Below are positions 34,981 through 42,266 of a DNA stretch of 64,000 nt, piece after piece. This stretch comes from Anaerocolumna xylanovorans DSM 12503 (GTDB lineage Bacteria; Bacillota; Clostridia; Lachnospirales; Lachnospiraceae): contig NZ_FRFD01000003.1 in NCBI RefSeq assembly GCF_900143645.1, forward strand, positions 868,001-932,000. The letters run 5' to 3'. Position 1 is the first letter of the stretch. Each line of letters begins with the position of its first letter. A program made the translations under genes and the position numbers. The notes beneath the pieces were generated by a model, which was not told where the DNA came from, did not search any database, and saw nothing but the letters and a program-made list of their open reading frames with translations.

Positions 34981-35140
34981 TCTTATAGGAAATTACGCCC
35001 TATAAGATAAAAAGCCCTACGGGCAGGATGCACATGATGCGCCAAGGAAGTTGTCACTGTGTGACGGCGCATCAGCGCCAGAATCTGGCAAGCCAGACTC
35101 TTTCTTATAGAAAAATTCTAAAGTCTGGAATTTTTTAAGA
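34980..35140. repeat. Hairpin-dense intergenic element
   Basis: A run of hairpins with little space between: ATCTTATAGG/CCTATAAGAT (34980-35008), GCCC-TAC-GGGC (35014-35024), GATGCGCC/GGCGCATC with an inner GTCAC-TGT-GTGAC (35036-35073), TCTGG-CAAG-CCAGA (35084-35097), and AAAAATTC/GAATTTTT (35111-35135) that competes with CCAGACT/AGTCTGG (35093-35128) and ends in TTTTTT. Much higher GC than the surrounding spacer. It looks like a structured RNA or a palindromic repeat element; I do not recognise it. Confidence 0.5.
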
Positions 35141-35283
35141 AGTGTATTGACATTATGTATTGCTTTAAGATATGTTAATGAAGGCAGGTATAAAGTTATC
35201 ACAGCAGTTTACCTGAATCATGTTTTATGAACAGGCAAATTACGGACTGAACTTCAACAAATGTATAGATATAGTTCAATACC

Positions 35284-35340
35284 ATTTTTCAAACTTTCTA
35301 TTTGAGCATTATCGCAAGCCTGCTTGCGATATGCATGGGG
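35284..35340 (+). repeat. Dispersed palindromic element, copy 1
   Basis: TTTTTCAAACTTTCTATTTGAGCA, then stem TATCGCAAG-CCTG-CTTGCGATA, then TGCATGGGG. It ends 85 nt before the start of the dehydrogenase gene. Copies 2 and 3 are at 47303-47372 and 59721-59785. Confidence 0.75.
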
Positions 35341-35425
35341 AGTATTTACACAATAATAAATTGGATTAAATTTATTAATGAGTTAAAGGGTATCCATGAA
35401 AGTATCATAAAAAGGAGGAAGAATT

Positions 35426-36538
35426 ATGTCAGTAAAATCTAATGTAGTTGACTGGAAAACAATCACAAGCTTTGTAACAGAGGCATTCATGGGGTATGGT
35501 GTCCCGGAAGAGGATGCAAAGATCTGCGCTGATGTATTGCTGGAATCAGATAAACGGGGAATAGAATCACATGGTGTAAACCGCTTTAAACCAATCTATC
35601 TGGATCGTATCAAAGCAGGCATTCAAAACCCGGTTACAAACTTTGAGGTCATAAAGGAAACGCCGACAACAGCGGTTGTAGATGGGCATGACGGTATGGG
35701 GCAGGTTATCGGTGTAAAATCTATGAATATGGCAATTGAAAAAGCAAAAAAATATGGAATGGGTATGGTTACCGTACGTAATTCGACGCATTATGGCATT
35801 GCAGGCTATTATGCAACCATGGCAACCAAAGCCGGATGCCTTGGAATTACCGGGACAAACGCAAGACCTTCCATTGCACCGACCTTTGGAGTGGAGAATA
35901 TGCTTGGCACCAACCCTCTTACTTTCGGTATGCCGACTGATGAAGAATTTCCCTTTGTGCTTGATTGTGCAACTTCAATAACTCAGCGGGGGCGTATTGA
36001 ATATTATTCACGCATTGGTAAGCCGACACCTGCCGGCATGGTAATTGGGCGGGATGGTAAACCAAAAACCGATTCGGATCAGATACTATCTGATTTAAAT
36101 ACCGGACATGCGGCACTTGCTCCATTGGGAGGCATAGGAGAGGAGCTTGCCGGTTATAAGGGCTATGGGTATGCTACGGTGGTGGAGATTCTTTCGGCAG
36201 CTTTGCAGCAGGGCAATTTTCTTCTGGGGTTAACAGGTATCGATGAAAATGGTAAAAAAGGACCTTATCATCTGGGACATTTCTTTATTGCAATAGATAC
36301 GGAAGCATTTTCAGGATTGGAAGCATTTAAAAAGACTTGCGGGGATATTCTGCGTGAACTCCGAGGTTCTGCCAAAGCGCCGGGATGCGAACGTATTTAT
36401 ACGGCAGGCGAAAAAGAGTATCTTATATGGCAGGAACGTAAGGAGAGCGGTGTTCCGATTAATGAAGCGGTACAGCGGGAAATAATTAAAATACGTGATG
36501 AACTTGGGCTGGTACAATATAAATTCCCATTTGAATAA
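35426..36538 (+). CDS. Malate/L-lactate dehydrogenase family protein (Ldh2)
   Basis: NAD(P)-dependent 2-hydroxyacid dehydrogenase of the LDH2/MDH2 family (370 residues), which is unrelated to classical LDH and includes malate, sulfolactate and ureidoglycolate dehydrogenases. Family features: an early RGIESHGVNRF with the catalytic His, VVDGHDGMGQVIG, VRNSTHYGIAGYY, and the NAD-binding GTNPLTFGMP followed by LDCATS. The C-terminal LAPLGG-GYKGYG segment is also typical. AAAGGAGG lies before the ATG. The substrate cannot be told from sequence. Palindromic element copy 1 and the hairpin-dense element lie upstream. Confidence 0.88.
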   Translation: MSVKSNVVDWKTITSFVTEAFMGYGVPEEDAKICADVLLESDKRGIESHGVNRFKPIYLDRIKAGIQNPVTNFEVIKETPTTAVVDGHDGMGQVIGVKSMNMAIEKAKKYGMGMVTVRNSTHYGIAGYYATMATKAGCLGITGTNARPSIAPTFGVENMLGTNPLTFGMPTDEEFPFVLDCATSITQRGRIEYYSRIGKPTPAGMVIGRDGKPKTDSDQILSDLNTGHAALAPLGGIGEELAGYKGYGYATVVEILSAALQQGNFLLGLTGIDENGKKGPYHLGHFFIAIDTEAFSGLEAFKKTCGDILRELRGSAKAPGCERIYTAGEKEYLIWQERKESGVPINEAVQREIIKIRDELGLVQYKFPFE

Positions 36539-36664
36539 GTTTGAAAAAGAAGAAATCCCTTAAACCGCAAAGATAATTAAAAAATAAGATAAATGAAAGA
36601 TTGAATAACCTTAACCTCGGGGAAGCATACTTATCTTGCAGAACCAATAGAGAAGGAGGAAATT

Positions 36665-36799
36665 ATGCCAAAAGACAGTCAGCCGGATAATAAAAAAGCC
36701 CGAATGGAAAAGGCAAATAATCAAACGCCAATAACCAGAGAAAATCAGAACCAGACAAGAAACGCAAAGAAGCAATCAGCAAAACACAATGATGTTTAA
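36665..36799 (+). CDS. Very small Lys/Asn/Gln-rich protein, unknown
   Basis: A 44-codon ORF with an excellent ribosome binding site (AGAAGGAGG, 5 nt before ATG). The product is highly hydrophilic, begins MPKDSQPDNKKARM and ends KQSAKHNDV, without hydrophobic or Cys residues. Such composition is seen in small spore-associated proteins, but I cannot assign a family. It lies 20 nt upstream of a second small gene and shares its terminator, so they form a two-gene operon. Confidence 0.55.
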   Translation: MPKDSQPDNKKARMEKANNQTPITRENQNQTRNAKKQSAKHNDV

Positions 36800-36818
36800 T
36801 GACAGGAATGAGGTAACT

Positions 36819-36989
36819 ATGGCAAAAGCAGGAATGAGGCGCCCGGATGAGGATGAACCCCACGGAACGATGGAGCATATAGGAATCCAGCGGAAAAAGA
36901 ACGAAGAAAAACCGGTTCCGGAGATTCAGGGGAAGGCAAAAAGCGGGCACGAAAAAGCAAATCCAATTAAATATGACGGTAAATGGTAA
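36819..36989 (+). CDS. Small hydrophilic protein, unknown
   Basis: A 56-residue protein starting MAKAGMRRPDEDEPHGT and ending IKYDGKW; it is charged, rich in Lys, Glu and Pro and lacks hydrophobic segments. ATG at 36819 with GAGG 5 nt upstream; the in-frame ATG at 36789 lies inside the previous gene. The motif PVPEIQGKAKSGHEKANPI looks like a conserved small-protein segment, but I cannot name the family. A strong hairpin terminator follows. A spore-related role is a guess from composition. Confidence 0.6.
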   Translation: MAKAGMRRPDEDEPHGTMEHIGIQRKKNEEKPVPEIQGKAKSGHEKANPIKYDGKW

Positions 36990-37046
36990 AAAGAAGCCCT
37001 ATGACTTTCAGATAGTACAATCAGGAAAGTCATGGGGCTTCTTCTG
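36990..37046 (+). terminator. Terminator after small-protein pair
   Basis: AGAAGCCCTATGACTTTC pairs with GAAAGTCATGGGGCTTCT, giving about 17 bp, followed by a pyrimidine-rich CTTCTTCTG. Confidence 0.75.
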
Positions 37047-37135
37047 ACATTTGGTATAGTTTTGAGACAATTTTCTTTCTATAATAGGAATATATACTGA
37101 AATTGGTAATAGAAGTATTTTAGGGCTTGCAATGG

Positions 37136-37201
37136 TTAATCCCGAGTATTATAATAGGGATTAAATTAGTAGGTATTAAAACAGTGGGAATTAATAGAAG
37201 A
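37136..37201 (+). promoter_or_regulatory. Palindrome and 15-nt periodic repeat upstream of sufC
   Basis: TTAATCCC (37136-37143) and GGGATTAA (37157-37164) form an inverted repeat. From 37157 three 15-nt units begin GGGATTAA, GGTATTAA and GGAATTAA. They lie between the probable promoter (TATAAT at 37080-37085) and the sufC start. Confidence 0.45.
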
Positions 37202-37219
37202 AAGGCAAAGGTGAATAAT

Positions 37220-37963
37220 ATGTCAGAACAATTACTTAAAATTAAGGGACTTAAGGTTAGTGCCGACGGAAAGAATATTTTGAATGGACTGGATTTGAAT
37301 ATAAATAACGGTGAAGTTCATGTGATTATGGGGCCCAACGGAGCAGGTAAATCAACTCTGGGATATTCTATTATGGGGCATCCAAAATATGTGATTGAGG
37401 AAGGAAGCATCAGCTTTGAAGGTGAGGATATTACATACGAAAAGCCGGATGTGAGAGCTAAAAAGGGTATTTTCCTGTCTTTCCAGAATCCGGAAGAGTT
37501 AGCAGGAGTAAATCTGGAAAGCTTTATCAGAACCTCAAAAGCAGCAATTGAGGGAAAGCCCTTAAGGATACTTGCTTATAGAAAGGAATTGGGCAAGACT
37601 ATGGAAAACCTGGGTATGGACAGAGAATATGCGGACAGATATCTGAATGTAGGTTTTTCAGGAGGAGAAAAGAAAAAATCAGAAATTCTTCAGATGCTTA
37701 TGTTAAATCCCAAGCTTGCTATATTAGACGAAACGGATTCAGGACTTGATGTAGATGCCGTTAAAATAGTATCCCAAGGAGTAAAAGCATTTAAAAATAA
37801 AAATAATTCACTGTTAATTATCACCCACAATACTAAAATACTGGAATATCTGGAGGTTGATTACGTCCACATTCTCGTAGAGGGAAAGCTGGTTAAGACA
37901 GGTAATGCCTCCCTTGTTGATGAGGTGAATAAAAACGGTTTTAAGGAATTAGCTCTAAGCTAA
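37220..37963 (+). CDS. sufC: SufC, Fe-S assembly ATPase
   Basis: ABC-type ATPase (247 residues) of the SufBCD scaffold. Walker A GPNGAGKST (about 38-46), signature FSGGEKKKSEI (about 149), Walker B LAILDETDSGLDVDA (about 168), and the switch His in IITHNTKIL. These variants, especially DETDSGLD, are specific to SufC. ATG at 37220 with AAAGGTGA upstream; the frame is open from 37127 but runs through the repeat and lacks a ribosome binding site. First gene of sufCBDSU. Confidence 0.95.
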   Translation: MSEQLLKIKGLKVSADGKNILNGLDLNINNGEVHVIMGPNGAGKSTLGYSIMGHPKYVIEEGSISFEGEDITYEKPDVRAKKGIFLSFQNPEELAGVNLESFIRTSKAAIEGKPLRILAYRKELGKTMENLGMDREYADRYLNVGFSGGEKKKSEILQMLMLNPKLAILDETDSGLDVDAVKIVSQGVKAFKNKNNSLLIITHNTKILEYLEVDYVHILVEGKLVKTGNASLVDEVNKNGFKELALS

Positions 37964-37978
37964 AGAAAGGAGGACATC

Positions 37979-39391
37979 ATGGAAGCAGTAAAGAATAAGA
38001 CCTATGTAGAGGATGTCAACCGTAGCATCTATGATATTAAGGATAAGGTAAATGCCTCTTATAAGGCTTCCAGAGGATTGACTTCAGGGATTGTGAATTC
38101 CATATCCTTAGAAAAGAATGATCCGGCCTGGATGCGTGAATTTAGGCAGCAATCTTTAAAAATATATAAGGAGCTTGAAGTTCCTGTATGGGGACCAAGT
38201 CTTGAAGGACTTAACATGGAGGATATTGTTACCTATGTAAGACCTAATACAAAAATGCAGCTGAAATGGGAGGAAGTACCGGAAGATATCAAGAATACCT
38301 TTGAACGGCTTGGAATCCCGCAGGCAGAAAGAACTTCTCTGGCAGGAGTGGGAGCCCAGTATGATTCAGAAGTTGTGTACCACAATGTAAGAGAAGAAGT
38401 AAAAAGTCTGGGTGTAATCTATACGGACATGGAAAGTGCGGTAAGGGAATACGAGGACATGGTAAAGGAACATTTTATGAAGCTGGTAACACCCAGAGAC
38501 CATAAGTTCGCTGCATTGCATGGTGCTGTTTGGAGCGGAGGCTCCTTTGTATACGTTCCCCCGGGTGTTTCGGTGGAGATTCCGCTGCAATCCTATTTCC
38601 GTTTAAATGCACCGGGAGCAGGGCAATTTGAGCATACCCTGATAATTGTAGATAAGGGAGCAAGTCTTCATTTCATAGAGGGATGTTCTGCACCAAAGTA
38701 CAATGTAGCCAATCTTCATGCCGGCTGTGTAGAGTTATTTGTACGGGAAGGAGCAAGACTTCGTTATTCCACCATAGAAAACTGGTCAAAGAATATGTTC
38801 AATCTGAATACCAAGCGCGCTTCAGTTGAGAAGAATGGGACAATGGAATGGGTGTCCGGCTCTTTTGGTTCCAGAGTATCTTACCTGTATCCGATGAGTA
38901 TCTTAAAGGGAGAAAATGCTAAAATGGAATATACGGGAATTACCTTTGCCGGTAACGGGCAAACCCTGGATACCGGAGTAAAAGTTGTTCACGCTGCTAA
39001 GAATACTTCTTCCCATATGAGTTCCAAATCCATCTCCAAGGACGGCGGATGTTCAACCTTTCGAAGTGCCGTAGTCATGGGAACGGAAGCAGATGGTGCC
39101 AAATGTGCGGTATCCTGTGAATCCCTGATGTTAGATTCCGAGTCCCGTTCCGATACTATTCCGGTTATGGATATCCGCAATGATAATGTAGATATCGGTC
39201 ATGAGGCAAAAATCGGGCGGATCAGTGACGATACGATATTCTACCTGATGAGCAGGGGATTAAGCGAGGCAGATGCAAGAGCGATGATAGTAAGCGGCTT
39301 TGCAGAACCTATTGCAAAGGAGCTGCCGTTGGAATATGCCCTTGAGATGAACCAGTTAATACGTCTTGAGATGGAAGGCAGCATAGGCTAG
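37979..39391 (+). CDS. sufB: SufB, Fe-S scaffold protein
   Basis: Scaffold subunit (470 residues) of the SufBC2D complex with the right-handed beta-helix core. Recognisable segments: VYVPPGVSVEIPLQSYFR, HFIEGCSAPKY, LHAGCVELFVREGARLRY, and near the C-terminus the Cys in AKCAVSCESLMLDSESRSDTIPV and GHEAKIGRISDDTIFYLMSRGL, which contain the conserved Cys and Glu of cluster assembly. AAGGAGG precedes the ATG, 16 nt after sufC. The protein appears complete. Confidence 0.95.
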   Translation: MEAVKNKTYVEDVNRSIYDIKDKVNASYKASRGLTSGIVNSISLEKNDPAWMREFRQQSLKIYKELEVPVWGPSLEGLNMEDIVTYVRPNTKMQLKWEEVPEDIKNTFERLGIPQAERTSLAGVGAQYDSEVVYHNVREEVKSLGVIYTDMESAVREYEDMVKEHFMKLVTPRDHKFAALHGAVWSGGSFVYVPPGVSVEIPLQSYFRLNAPGAGQFEHTLIIVDKGASLHFIEGCSAPKYNVANLHAGCVELFVREGARLRYSTIENWSKNMFNLNTKRASVEKNGTMEWVSGSFGSRVSYLYPMSILKGENAKMEYTGITFAGNGQTLDTGVKVVHAAKNTSSHMSSKSISKDGGCSTFRSAVVMGTEADGAKCAVSCESLMLDSESRSDTIPVMDIRNDNVDIGHEAKIGRISDDTIFYLMSRGLSEADARAMIVSGFAEPIAKELPLEYALEMNQLIRLEMEGSIG

Positions 39392-39394
39392 AAT

Positions 39395-39420
39395 GCCGCC
39401 ATAGGCGGCGGAATAAGAGG
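39395..39420 (+). repeat. Hairpin repeat before sufD ribosome binding site (copy 2)
   Basis: GCCGCC (39395-39400), ATA, GGCGGC (39404-39409), then GGAATAAGAGG, which supplies the sufD ribosome binding site. It begins 4 nt after the sufB stop. Copy 1 precedes ohrR at 13294-13316. Confidence 0.75.
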
Positions 39421-39425
39421 TGAAT

Positions 39426-40523
39426 ATGATACTTGAATTGAAAGAAGCAAACAAACTGCCCATGAAAACTTTCCGTTGGCTGGGCGTAAACGAATTAAAG
39501 GTCTTAAGGGAGATACCGGATATCAAACCCTTTGAAAAAATAGAAGCAGAAGGAATAGGAGTAAAAGAATTAGTTGTAACCAGAAACAATACCTTCCCTT
39601 ATGAAAAAATGCCTCTTACCGGAATGGGAGAGGAAGCAGCAGAATTCATACACCAAAATAAGAATCAGGAAATGACGATTACAGTTCCAAAGGGCAGGAA
39701 GGTAAAGGAACCGGTGTTTATCCGGTACAGCCTGACAAAAGAAAACCCTGCCCTTGCAGAAGAAGTCTGTATTTTTGCAGAAGAGGACAGTGAAATAACC
39801 CTGGTGGTTATCTATGAAGGAGAAGAAGAGGCAAACGCTTTCCACGGAGGATTGTTTTATTTGAAAGCTGCAAAGGCTTCTGTGATAAATCTGGTTCAGG
39901 TACAGCTTCTTCCTGACACCGGCTTTCATTTTGGAAATATCGGAGCAGAGGCAGAGGAAAATGGATGTATTCGGATTACCCAGTGTGAATTGGGAGGCGG
40001 TTATGCGATAAGCGGAATCTGCGGAGAATTAAAGGGTGATGGCAGTGAGCTTAATGTAGACACCATTTATTTTGGTGACAGGGAAAGAATCCTTGATTTT
40101 AATTATGTGGCTAACCACTATGGCAAGAATTCCAAAAGCGATATGAGGGTAAACGGAGCCCTTTCCGGCACCAGTAAGAAGATATTCAGAGGAACCATTG
40201 ATTTTAAAAGGGGCGCCTCCGGTTCAGAAGGTGCAGAAGGGGAGTATACACTGCTCTTTGATAAAAACATCAAGAATGTATCCGTACCGCTTATCCTTTG
40301 CGGGGAAGAGAACGTATCCGGAAAGCATGCCGCAAACAGCGGAAGGCTGGAAGAGGAGAAACTCTTTTACATGATGTCCAGGGGGCTTAGTGAAGAAGAA
40401 GCAAAGAAAATGATGTTGGAAGCATGGTTTCATCCTGCCGTACAAAACATACCTTCTGAAGAAATAAGAGAAAAAGTATCGGAATACGTGAATAGGAGGT
40501 TAAGCCATGTCAAATCCTTATAG
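39426..40523 (+). CDS. sufD: SufD, Fe-S assembly protein
   Basis: SufD-type protein (365 residues), paralogue of SufB, which completes the scaffold and helps iron entry. The middle has the beta-helix pattern (HFGNIGAEAEENGCIRITQCELGGG) and the C-terminal DFKRGASGSEGAEGEYTLLF and SGKHAANSGRLEEEKLFYMMSRGLSEEEAKKMM segments parallel SufB but lack its Cys. ATG at 39426, 5 nt after AAGAGG; an in-frame GTG at 39420 sits inside that site. The upstream hairpin repeat could tune its translation. Overlaps sufS by 17 nt. Confidence 0.9.
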   Translation: MILELKEANKLPMKTFRWLGVNELKVLREIPDIKPFEKIEAEGIGVKELVVTRNNTFPYEKMPLTGMGEEAAEFIHQNKNQEMTITVPKGRKVKEPVFIRYSLTKENPALAEEVCIFAEEDSEITLVVIYEGEEEANAFHGGLFYLKAAKASVINLVQVQLLPDTGFHFGNIGAEAEENGCIRITQCELGGGYAISGICGELKGDGSELNVDTIYFGDRERILDFNYVANHYGKNSKSDMRVNGALSGTSKKIFRGTIDFKRGASGSEGAEGEYTLLFDKNIKNVSVPLILCGEENVSGKHAANSGRLEEEKLFYMMSRGLSEEEAKKMMLEAWFHPAVQNIPSEEIREKVSEYVNRRLSHVKSL

Positions 40524-41736
40524 AAAAGATTTCCCCCTGCTAAATCAGAAGGAGAGGAGCAAGCCCCTTATCTATCTTGATAATGCGGCCACTACCCAGA
40601 AGCCGGATGCGGTTTTAAATGCTATGGAGGAATATTACAAAGAATATAACGCCAATCCCTATAGAGGGCTTTATGATATCAGTGAAAAGGCTACAGAAAA
40701 ATATGAAGAGGCAAGAAGGATTACAGCTGAATTTATTCATGCCAAAGACTCTGCTGAAATTATTTTTACCAGAAATGCTACGGAAAGCCTGAATCTGATT
40801 GCCTATAGTTTCGGCAGGAGCTTTTTAAAGGAAGGGGAAGAGATACTGATTCCCATATCGGAGCATCACAGCAATCTCCTTCCCTGGCAGCAGCTTGCAA
40901 GAGAGAAAAAGGCAGTACTTAACTATCTCTACCTTGATGAAAGCGGCAATTTAAGCGAAGAGGAGCTTGAAGCCAAGATAACAGAGAAAACCCGTATAGT
41001 AGCTTTTGCCTATGTATCCAATGTTCTGGGTACCATCTATCCGGTAAAGGAAATCGTAGAAAAAGCACATAGTGTGGGGGCCGTTACTGTGGTGGACTGT
41101 GCCCAGAGTATTCCTCATTATCCTCTTGATGTAGAAGCGTTGGGAGTGGATTTTGCAGTCTTTTCAGGGCATAAAATGCTAGGTCCCATGGGAATTGGAG
41201 TGCTGTACGGCAAAAAGGCTTTACTGGAGAGTATGCCGCCTTTCTTAACCGGCGGAGAGATGATTGATTTTGTTTCCGAACAGGAAGCTACCTTTGCTCC
41301 CCTTCCCCAGAAATTTGAAGCAGGTACTCCTAATGTGGGAGGAGCCATCGGACTTATGGAGGCAATCGCCTATATAAAGGATACAGGATATGATAAAATA
41401 AAGGCAGCAGAGGAAGAACTTACCGCTTATGCACTTGACAGATTGAGAGAATTATCCTATGTTACTATATATGGGGAAAAATATTTGAAAGAAAACAGAA
41501 GCGGCGTAATATCCTTTAATGTGGAAGGGGTACATCCCCATGATGTGTCTTCGCTCTTAGATGCAGACGGCGTCTGTATCCGTGCCGGACATCACTGTGC
41601 ACAGCCGCTTATGCACTATATGGGTGTGGCTGCGACATGCCGTGCTTCCTTCTATTTTTACAATACAAAGGAGGATATCGACAGTTTTATAGAAAGTCTT
41701 AAAAAGGTAAGGAGATGGCTGGGAATTGGGAATTGA
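40507..41736 (+). CDS. sufS: SufS, group II cysteine desulfurase
   Basis: PLP enzyme (409 residues) that takes sulfur from cysteine for Fe-S clusters. The N-terminal IYLDNAATTQKP, the PLP Lys in VFSGHKMLGPMGIGVLYG, and the C-terminal active Cys in RAGHHCAQPLM match SufS. The group II type transfers its persulfide to SufU. ATG at 40507 after AGGAGG; the gene overlaps both neighbours, indicating tight coupling of sufD-sufS-sufU. Confidence 0.95.
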   Translation: MSNPYRKDFPLLNQKERSKPLIYLDNAATTQKPDAVLNAMEEYYKEYNANPYRGLYDISEKATEKYEEARRITAEFIHAKDSAEIIFTRNATESLNLIAYSFGRSFLKEGEEILIPISEHHSNLLPWQQLAREKKAVLNYLYLDESGNLSEEELEAKITEKTRIVAFAYVSNVLGTIYPVKEIVEKAHSVGAVTVVDCAQSIPHYPLDVEALGVDFAVFSGHKMLGPMGIGVLYGKKALLESMPPFLTGGEMIDFVSEQEATFAPLPQKFEAGTPNVGGAIGLMEAIAYIKDTGYDKIKAAEEELTAYALDRLRELSYVTIYGEKYLKENRSGVISFNVEGVHPHDVSSLLDADGVCIRAGHHCAQPLMHYMGVAATCRASFYFYNTKEDIDSFIESLKKVRRWLGIGN

Positions 41737-42157
41737 AAATATTTATTCGGACATTTTAAGGGAACATGCAAATTCCAACCATAATAAGCATCATCTTGGG
41801 CATCCTACACAGACCCAGAGGGGAATCAATCCCAGCTGCGGTGATGAAATCGAATTGGAATTAGAGTTAGAGGACGGAATTATCAAAGATGCTTCCTTTG
41901 TTGGCAGCGGATGCGCCATATCCCAGGCTTCTGCTTCGATTATGGTCGACTTAATCAAAGGAAAAAGCATAGAAGAGGCAAAAGAGCTGGCAAAAACCTT
42001 TACCGGTATGATTAAGAATGAAATGAAAGAAGAGGACCTTGAAGTTCTGGAAGATGCCATAGCCTTAAAGGACATCTCCCACATGCCTGCCAGAGTGAAA
42101 TGTGCAGTGCTTGGCTGGCATACGTTAGAAGAAAGCATAAAAGAAAATCAGGAATAA
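41726..42157 (+). CDS. sufU: SufU, sulfur-transfer protein
   Basis: IscU-like zinc protein (143 residues) that accepts sulfur from SufS. The conserved metal Cys are in NPSCGDE, GSGCAISQAS and RVKCAVLGWHTL, with Asp of CGD as a further ligand, and it has the insertion between the second and third Cys that separates SufU from IscU. The start is TTG at 41726 with AAGGAG about 11 nt upstream, overlapping the sufS end by 11 nt. A terminator follows, closing the operon. Confidence 0.93.
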   Translation: MGIENIYSDILREHANSNHNKHHLGHPTQTQRGINPSCGDEIELELELEDGIIKDASFVGSGCAISQASASIMVDLIKGKSIEEAKELAKTFTGMIKNEMKEEDLEVLEDAIALKDISHMPARVKCAVLGWHTLEESIKENQE

Positions 42158-42167
42158 TGGGTTATAA

Positions 42168-42214
42168 TAAATGCCATATAAAAGTGCATACAGCAGCTTT
42201 TTTATGGCATTTTG
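42168..42214 (+). terminator. Terminator of the suf operon
   Basis: AAATGCCATA pairs with TATGGCATTT with an A-run 5' and T-run 3' of the loop; followed by TGAC. Confidence 0.65.
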
Positions 42215-42266
42215 ACTTATTTGCAGTAGCTTGGATAAAATAATAGGAAAGAAAAGAGAGGTGCCT

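Noticed and set aside
35017..35202. 61-codon minus-strand ORF
   Set aside because: It is the read-through of the hairpin-dense element; Cys/Ser/Asp-rich low-quality sequence without a start signal.
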